From NCBI GenBank assembly GCA_947629735.1, contig CANREX010000163.1, positions 1 through 15,442 on the forward strand: a DNA stretch of 15,442 nt. The letters run 5' to 3'. Position 1 is the first letter of the stretch; each line of letters starts with the position of its first letter. Below are positions 12,701 to 15,442 of this stretch, piece by piece. The notes under the pieces are model-generated. The model ran no database searches and was not told where the DNA came from. It saw only the letters and a program-made list of their open reading frames with translations. The DNA comes from an uncultured Clostridia bacterium (GTDB lineage Bacteria > Bacillota > Clostridia > Christensenellales > Borkfalkiaceae). Position numbers and translations under genes: made by a program.

Positions 12701-15442
12701 CCGAGATTGCTCACCCTCGATTGGGGCGATAAGCTCACGACGGTTTATAACGGCGAGGAGCAGTCTCCCGCATTGCCGGAAGTATCCAACATAATCGAAA
12801 GCGACAAGACAAAACTCACGCTCAATATCTATGCGGCGGGCTTCGCGGGCTGGGATACGGCTAAGCGCACGGCGGCTTGGACAGACGCGGGCGCATACGA
12901 CCTCGGCATAGTGCTTTCGGGCGTATCCGCAAGCAATTACCGCCTCGACAGCGACGACGCGTACTTCCCGACATTCACTATACAGAGAGCCCGGCTCGAT
13001 ATCGGTTTGAAACAGAGCGAGATGTACTTTGCCATACCTTACGTTCCCGAAGTAACGGGCAACGACAGCGGCGCAAAGCACACGCTTTCTGCGAGCCCGA
13101 TAGACGGACTTGCGGCAAAAGACCTCGTCGTCAGGGACGGCGCATACATAGCATACAGTCTCGGTGCGGTCAACTTCACGATAGACATCCCCGCGACCAA
13201 GAACTATGAAGCCGTTCATAAGGTAATAAGAGTACCCGTAGTACAGGCGACGATGCCCATAGAGATAGACCCCGAATTCATTCACGTCGGCGACGAGCAG
13301 GTGGAAATCAGGGTTTACTACACCGATACGAGCGGCAGCAAGGTTTACGTCTCCGGTCTCGACACTCTCGAAATCGAGATAACGATGCAAGAGGCGTACA
13401 ACGTCTACGCAACGCTTGCAAACGTGAACGGCAAGTACGTCATAAGCGGCTTGCACACGGGTACGGTAGAACTGAGAATCGAAACCAAGCAGAATTACGG
13501 CAACTACGTTCCTTCTGTCGCCACCAAAGAGCTTGAAATCAAGCCTCGCGAAGTGGAAGTCAATTGGGACGGAGAGGATAGTTACGTCTACAACGGTCAG
13601 GCGCAGGGTCCTTCCGCGCAGTCCATACAGGATCTGCCCGAGGGCGCTGAGGTCAAGATAACGGGCGTCAAGACGTACAAAGTGCTTGATAGCGGCGAGT
13701 TGGAGGAAGCGGAAGCGATAACCGTCGGCACATACGTTGCATACGCGACGTTTGACGACGCCGACTACGTCTGCTCCGACCTCGGCAGAATGCAGTTCAC
13801 GATAACCCCGTTACCCGTAGTGCTGTATTGGGATCACCTGATATTCACCTACAACGGAGAAGATCAAGCTCCCACCGCGACCGTGCAGAACGTCTGCGGC
13901 GACGACGTAGTAACGGTAGTCGTCCTCGGCACAAAGAACCGCGGCAACCACACCGCCACGGCGATGTCCATAAAGGACAACGAGAATTACACGCTCGACG
14001 GCGGCGAGAACCTGCAACACGAATTCACTATAAATCCCGCTCCCATAACGGTAGAATGGGATGAAGACACCCTCGAACTTGTCTACAACGGACACATACA
14101 GCATCCTTCCGCAAAGGCGGTAGGTCTTATCGGCGACGACGAGTGCGACATAGTCATAGAGGGCGGTCAGGCTAACGTCAACGACCCCGACAATCCTTGG
14201 ACGGCGGAAGCGGCAGGCGTTACCAATCCCAACTACGAAATTTCGGCAGAAGCGCAGAGATATATAGAATTCAACATAATCCGCGCGGATATGGAAATTT
14301 CCATAGACACAAAGGAAGTTATCTACGGCGACAACTTCACGCTCACCGTAAGCGGCAACGACAGCGGCGCGACGGTCGTTTACACCATCGAAGTCGGCGG
14401 CGACAAAGCCACGATAGGCGCGGGCAATCTGTTCACAACGCAGGGCGTCGGCGAAGTCACCGTAAAGGCGGTCATAGCCGAAACCAAGAATTACAACGCT
14501 GCGGAAGTAGAGCAGGTAATCGTAATCAAACCCCGCCCGATAGAAGTATATTGGGAGAATACGGAGTTCACTTACGACGGTCAGAAACACAACCCGAAAG
14601 CCTCTCTGCTTAACGGCGTCAACGGCGACGACGTAACGCTCAATCTGACCGACGATCAGGTCAACGCGGGCGAATACGTTGCAAGCGTCGCAAGCGTAAG
14701 CGACGAGCGCTACACCGTAGAGGGCGGCAAGGACACCTTCGTAGATTTCACGATAAAGCAGAAAGTGCTTGAAATAGATTGGACGAATAAGGAATTCACT
14801 TACGACGGCGGAGGTCACGCACCCACGGCGACCGCGCAGGAGGACTGCCTTGTCGTCAACGTTCTCACGGGCGAAAAGGATACCTGCGAGATAGTCGTAA
14901 AGCAAGTTATCGACGCGGCAAACAGCATCAAGACGGAGATAACTTCGATATCCAACGACAACTACACCGTGACGGGCGCGGCGGAAGAATACACTTGGTT
15001 CAAGATAAATCCCAAGCTCGCTCTCATCGAATGGGGCGAAACCAAGCTGCCTTACACGGGCAAAGAGCAAGCGCCCAAGGCGACAGTCACCAATCTCGTC
15101 GAGCGCGACGAGGGCAAGGTTGACGTCGTCGTAACCGGTCAGCAGATAAAGGTCAATGACGGCGAAGATCCTTACAAGGCGGAAGCCGTTTCGCTCACGA
15201 GCACGAACTACACGTTTGCGTACGACGTGGATAACCCGCCCGATGAAACACCTGAGCTCACCTGCGACTTCTGGATAGTTAAGGCTAACCTCGATCCCGA
15301 CCTTTCCGCGGGCAGTACCGATCCCACAGATCCCGACGACCCCGATGATCCCGACCACGGCGGCGGTGAAGGCGGCGGTGGCGGCGGAGAAGAAGGCCCC
15401 GGCGGTGGCGGCAGCTCCGGCGGAGAAGGCGGCGGTGACTCC
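2..15442 (+). CDS. Giant multimodular surface protein (beta-helix modules plus MBG/Big-like stalk), partial at both ends
   Basis: Frame +2 is open across the entire window: 5147 codons with no stop. Translation gives an uninterrupted, patterned protein, so both gene ends lie outside. Residues 1-3850 are one partial and twelve complete beta-helix-type modules, each complete one with a signature like LDLNGYTIDR. Residues 3851-5094 are small beta-sandwich-like domains (MBG/YDG-like and Big_2-like). Residues 5095-5147 are a Pro/Asp then Gly-rich linker. Composition is rich in Gly, Asn, Asp, Thr, Ser and aromatic residues, poor in Cys, and has no membrane segment, as expected of an exported protein. 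The signal peptide and the anchor would be outside the window. Proteins of this type in Clostridia are generally regarded as cell-surface adhesins; the ligand is unknown and I see no catalytic motif. TTA, CTA and TCA are rare codons while ATA is common. The internal Met codons are not credible starts. The reading frame is certain, the surface location likely and the adhesin role inferred. Confidence 0.95.
208..240 (+). repeat. 33-bp exact direct repeat, copy 2 (TGGEISGNHA-coding)
   Basis: Identical to 1-33, in the same reading frame, offset by 69 codons. Base 241 (g) differs from base 34 (c), which ends the match. Confidence 0.9.
791..1828 (+). repeat. Module M1 (346 residues, long type)
   Basis: Residues 264-609. 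It starts at ENWYSAGV, continues with VTLTEDW, and carries the signature LDLNGYTIDR at 1010-1039. Next come GTLTIRDS, then ITGG followed by a 12-residue Tyr/Ser-rich loop to GGI. Rungs include MEGGVIEKN and MSGGEIRDN. The end has GTPSDVYN, HIGIYR and the box FTSGYSAFN..DPADYFF. It is the longest module except M12. Confidence 0.85.
1829..2575 (+). repeat. Module M2 (249 residues, short type)
   Basis: Residues 610-858. It starts at KNWSDAV, followed by VKLLSDWKAD. The signature is LDLNGFTIDR at 1997-2026. RLEIIDSS is followed by KTGKITGGNNST and a short 8-residue loop to GGI, closely matching M4 and M6. The remaining rungs are LSGGTIEGN, AGGV and FGGTAVVANN. The terminal box is degenerate (FTANFVKFN...PVNFF). 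Confidence 0.85.
2576..3508 (+). repeat. Module M3 (311 residues, long type)
   Basis: Residues 859-1169. It starts at TNWVNAVNES, then SLMSDWDA, with the signature LDLNGYTIDR at 2753-2782. MLTIQDS and GTITGG are followed by a 14-residue loop to GGI. Rungs are IEGGLITGN, GGVYN, MTGGEISNN and GGVNV. The turn LGGSARIIDNT (3140-3172) is shared with M8 and M12. The end is KIAVSYY and FTVNYAEWN..DPADVF. Confidence 0.85.
3509..4303 (+). repeat. Module M4 (265 residues, short type)
   Basis: Residues 1170-1434. It starts at RNWVHAVYNS, then VTLSRDWVADE, with the signature LDLNGYTIDR at 3695-3724. NLEITDSS, KTGKITGGNST and a 6-residue loop to GGI place it with M2 and M6. Rungs are ITGGEITGN, AGGVHIN and FGGSASVHGN. 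The terminal box is FTEGFSEF...PTKYF. Confidence 0.85.
4304..5215 (+). repeat. Module M5 (304 residues, long type, divergent signature)
   Basis: Residues 1435-1738. It starts at TNWEYAIKAS, then FRLVDDWYAED. The signature is divergent: IDLNNFTLSR at 4493-4522, with Ser replacing the usual Asp before Arg. LTGG is followed by an 18-residue Tyr/Ser loop. Rungs are MESGEISGN, LLGGIITGN and AGGVYV. The end is GPSDVRF, HVGVAPS and a degenerate box (FTNNYYVK...PSNYFF). Confidence 0.85.
5216..5962 (+). repeat. Module M6 (249 residues, short type)
   Basis: Residues 1739-1987. It starts at INWVNAVNQS, then FTLTEDWIAEP, with the signature LDLNGYTIDR at 5414-5443. KLEIIDSS, GTGKITG, HNST and a 5-residue loop to GGV match M2 and M4. 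Rungs are VRGGTITNN and AGVEVKG. The end is LGGENQHVNIYDN, SGAPNDIF, LIGVDR and VTEDFHTQ...PLDFF. It has the same length as M2. Confidence 0.85.
5963..6838 (+). repeat. Module M7 (292 residues, long type)
   Basis: Residues 1988-2279. It starts at NNWSYAVSKS, then VRLTSDWIATED. The signature variant is LDLAGFKVDR at 6155-6184. Next are TLIITDSS, KTGTITGA and an 11-residue loop. Rungs are MHGGSITGN, AGGVFVKN, AGVYLEN and IGGTAVVSGN. The end is HIGVYKK and VTSNYSLYN.DDPTKYFFASD. Confidence 0.85.
6839..7645 (+). repeat. Module M8 (269 residues, short type)
   Basis: Residues 2280-2548. It starts at WNWHNAVNAS, then VQLYSDWTAQ, with the signature LDLNGHVIDR at 7052-7081. NAHLHLTDTS, VKGG and a 12-residue loop lead to SGIHV. 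Rungs are MDGGAVTEN and IGVFFMG. The turn LGGSARIFNNT (7331-7363) is shared with M3 and M12. The end is KIGVMRS and a near-consensus box (FTTGYSKFN..ADPTAYF). Confidence 0.85.
7646..8542 (+). repeat. Module M9 (299 residues, long type)
   Basis: Residues 2549-2847. It starts at INWEYVVNSS, then FKLSSDWIAE. The signature variant is LDLAGFTINR at 7838-7867. TLVIKDSS, ITGA and a 17-residue aromatic-rich loop lead to GAI. Rungs are MEGGTIKEN, MTGGKITEN, AGVYADG and LGGSAYIYGN. The end is KVGITVN and a divergent box with Trp (VTSGWQSTN). Confidence 0.85.
8543..9325 (+). repeat. Module M10 (261 residues, short type)
   Basis: Residues 2848-3108. It starts at TNWSNTVAAS, then FTMYEDWTAE, with the signature LDLNGHTIDR at 8717-8746. 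KLTIIDS, VIKGG and a 6-residue loop lead to GGIYAENG. The rest includes IEAGLITGN, IGGTAQFKDN and GDIYFYYP. It ends with GTLTDGWGKYN..TDPATRF, a Trp-containing box shared with M11. Confidence 0.85.
9326..10192 (+). repeat. Module M11 (289 residues, atypical rungs)
   Basis: Residues 3109-3397. It starts at DNWLFAVQTS, then FELLSDWEAG. The signature variant is LDLAGHKIDR at 9512-9541. TLQIIDSS and SITGG are followed almost at once by YGIYITRS. The rungs are shorter and less Gly-Gly-rich than elsewhere (YGVYVSSG, VTDGQITEN). The last part has IIGTLNEGAKIAYSREG and GTLTDGWGRYQ, the same ending as M10. Confidence 0.8.
10193..11551 (+). repeat. Module M12 (453 residues, enlarged last beta-helix module)
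   Basis: Residues 3398-3850. It starts at VNWQYAVDLS. The DW box is altered (LYECWIAD) and the signature is INLNGHTLSR at 10370-10399, with the same Ser-Arg ending as M5. It then holds many more rungs than its neighbours: FTGGKITGN, AGAIYVAG, AGAVYVSS, FNGGQIIEN, GGVYVAVG, AGAIFVN, MNGGEISGN, AGAIYAGG, IHGGEIKGN, GGAIFV and IDGGEISGN. It closes with GGSARIIENT (11240-11269), SIGVYRDD and FTSGYGMFN...PNKFF. This is the junction with the stalk. Confidence 0.85.
11552..11830 (+). other. Stalk domain 1, MBG/YDG-like
   Basis: Residues 3851-3943. It has VYNGDWQDIIV near the start and NATNYAV in the middle, and ends with a strand of the type GTIEPKIVLATLAP. The leading Trp of the usual core is absent. 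This marks the switch from Gly-Gly rungs to beta-sandwich-like domains. The assignment rests on resemblance to the later, clearer copies. Confidence 0.55.
11831..12151 (+). other. Stalk domain 2, MBG/YDG-like with insertion
   Basis: Residues 3944-4050. It opens with KPIDIEW and then has an extra Asp/Gly-rich stretch before CVYDGTTSHGPIAKV. The later strands YHTATAFAMTNSNYTL fit the usual ytAtA..nNYtl ending. It is longer than the other copies because of the insertion between the Trp and YDG. Confidence 0.65.
12152..12439 (+). other. Stalk domain 3, Ig-like (Big_2-related)
   Basis: Residues 4051-4146. There is no YDG core. It shows IEVTGNIENGDLKYYI, then IDVATGELKFL and VTVTVKVVAGATANY, an arrangement typical of Big_2-like domains (a turn of the type TGxLxA followed by V-x-V strands). 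Confidence 0.5.
12440..12703 (+). other. Stalk domain 4, Big_2-like
   Basis: Residues 4147-4234. It has VTYGDEVQLKLTGYP, a WSI strand, SSGLLKATGVGEVNITVK and a closing LTIKPR. It is the clearest Big_2-like domain and closely parallels stalk domain 11. Confidence 0.65.
12704..12988 (+). other. Stalk domain 5, MBG/YDG-like
   Basis: Residues 4235-4329. It has the core LTLDWGDKL then VYNGEEQSPALPEV, followed by TDAGAYDLGI, ASNYRL and a closing FTIQR. The arrangement fits the MBG-type pattern. Confidence 0.7.
12989..13243 (+). other. Stalk domain 6, unassigned beta-rich domain
   Basis: Residues 4330-4414. It starts ARLDIGLKQSE and has VPEVTGNDSGAKHTL and FTIDIPATKNYEA. It lacks both the YDG core and a clear GVGEV strand. 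Its length and the NY.A ending suggest a Big-like beta-sandwich. Confidence 0.4.
13244..13546 (+). other. Stalk domain 7, unassigned beta-rich domain
   Basis: Residues 4415-4515. It has IHVGDEQVEIRVYY, then YVISGLHTGTVELRIETKQN and a closing ELEIKPR. The closing strand matches the junctions of neighbouring domains. The fold is probably Ig-like, without a specific family. Confidence 0.4.
13547..13810 (+). other. Stalk domain 8, MBG/YDG-like
   Basis: Residues 4516-4603. The core VEVNWDGEDSYVYNG is followed by QAQGPSAQ, then ITVGTYVAYATF and a closing MQFTITP. Confidence 0.7.
13811..14038 (+). other. Stalk domain 9, MBG/YDG-like
   Basis: Residues 4604-4679. A near-consensus copy: LYWDHLIFTYNG, EDQAPTATV, GDDVVTVVV, HTATAMS, ENYTL and EFTINP, in 76 residues. 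Confidence 0.8.
14039..14281 (+). other. Stalk domain 10, MBG/YDG-like
   Basis: Residues 4680-4760. VEWDEDTLELVYNG, IQHPSAKAV, GDDECDIVI, WTAEAAGVTNPNYEI and a closing FNIIR. It follows domain 9 without a spacer. Confidence 0.75.
14282..14533 (+). other. Stalk domain 11, Big_2-like
   Basis: Residues 4761-4844. VIYGDNFTLTVSGN, a YTIEV strand, GNLFTTQGVGEVTVKA, NYNAAEV and a closing VIVIKPR. It is parallel in order to stalk domain 4 (YGD, GVGEV, IKPR). Confidence 0.65.
14534..14761 (+). other. Stalk domain 12, MBG/YDG-like
   Basis: Residues 4845-4920. VYWENTEFTYDG, QKHNPKASL, GDDVTLNL, NAGEYVASVASV, ERYTV and VDFTIK. A near-consensus copy, 76 residues long like domain 9. Confidence 0.8.
14762..15013 (+). 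other. Stalk domain 13, MBG/YDG-like
   Basis: Residues 4921-5004. IDWTNKEFTYDG, GHAPTATA, CEIVVKQV, DNYTVTG and FKINP. It carries two Cys residues about 20 positions apart (in EDCLVV and DTCEIV), which is unusual in this Cys-poor protein. Confidence 0.75.
15014..15283 (+). other. Stalk domain 14, MBG/YDG-like (last domain)
   Basis: Residues 5005-5094. IEWGETKLPYTG, KEQAPKATV, VDVVVTGQ, YKAEAVSL, TNYTF and a closing CDFWIVK. The last globular unit before the linker. Confidence 0.75.
15284..15442 (+). other. Acidic Pro/Asp tract and Gly-rich linker near the C-terminus
   Basis: Residues 5095-5147. A tract of Asp-Pro units (15320-15355, DPTDPDDPDDPD) is followed from 15359 by a Gly/Glu/Ser run continuing to the window edge. 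Such low-complexity linkers commonly precede a wall-sorting signal or a C-terminal membrane helix in Gram-positive surface proteins. The anchor itself is not in the window. Confidence 0.8.

Noticed and set aside
12877..14613. Plus-strand Arg/His-rich ORFs at 12877-13209, 13828-14064 and 14197-14613
   Set aside because: Out-of-frame readings of the stalk, with composition typical of shifted GGC, GAC and GCG codons.
13811..15358. Minus-strand ORF of 515 residues
   Set aside because: The same register shadow, over the MBG-like stalk; its Val/Tyr-rich sequence mirrors the sense codons GAC, GTC and TAC and has no recognisable family features.
15320..15442. GC-rich C-terminal tract as a terminator or other non-coding structure
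   Set aside because: It stays in frame and codes for an Asp-Pro and Gly-rich linker; there is no stop codon, and no stem followed by a T-run.

Overview
The whole window lies inside one protein-coding gene. Frame +2 (codons starting at positions 2, 5, 8 ...) reads without a stop from base 2 to base 15442, which is 5147 codons. Neither the start nor the stop codon of the gene is in the window. I translated this frame end to end and found no frameshift, no internal gene boundary, no intergenic gap, no RNA gene and no mobile element. The product is a fragment of over 500 kDa of a giant, repetitive, almost certainly extracellular bacterial surface protein.

Layout. (1) Bases 2-11551 (residues 1-3850): a truncated first module (M0) and twelve complete modules (M1-M12) of about 250-450 residues. 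Each complete module runs in the same order: an NWxxAV segment, a V-x-L-x-x-DWxA strand, a GALYVP strand, the signature LDLNGYTIDR or a variant, a strand ending in DSS, Gly-Gly rungs (ITGG, GG[IV]Y[VA], [MF]xGGxIxxN), an LGGxAxI..N turn, an IGVY strand and a terminal FTxGYxxFNxxDPxxYF box. The Gly-Gly rungs suggest a right-handed parallel beta-helix (pectin-lyase-like) fold for each module, giving a row of beta-solenoids. (2) Bases 11552-15283 (residues 3851-5094): a stalk of about fourteen small beta-sandwich-like domains. Nine resemble MBG/YDG-type domains (core pattern W...F-x-Y-[ND]-G...AP-x-A) and five are Big_2-like or related. (3) Bases 15284-15442: a Pro/Asp tract followed by a Gly/Glu/Ser-rich linker, the usual lead-in to a C-terminal wall or membrane anchor, which would lie just past the right edge.

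The most interesting pattern is module size. M1 to M11 alternate strictly long-short (346, 249, 311, 265, 304, 249, 292, 269, 299, 261, 289 residues), and odd and even modules differ in the loop after ITGG and in the strand before DSS. This suggests that the array grew by copying two-module units of about 550-600 residues. M12, next to the stalk, breaks the rule with 453 residues and extra rungs.

Organism. The architecture (beta-helix modules, MBG/Big stalk, acidic-Pro/Gly linker) and the codon use (many GGC, GAC, AAC and GCG, with unusually frequent ATA and some AGG/AGA) fit an uncultured Clostridia-type Firmicute, possibly from a gut community. This is an impression, not a demonstration. 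The likely role is adhesion or glycan/surface binding. No catalytic motif was recognised.
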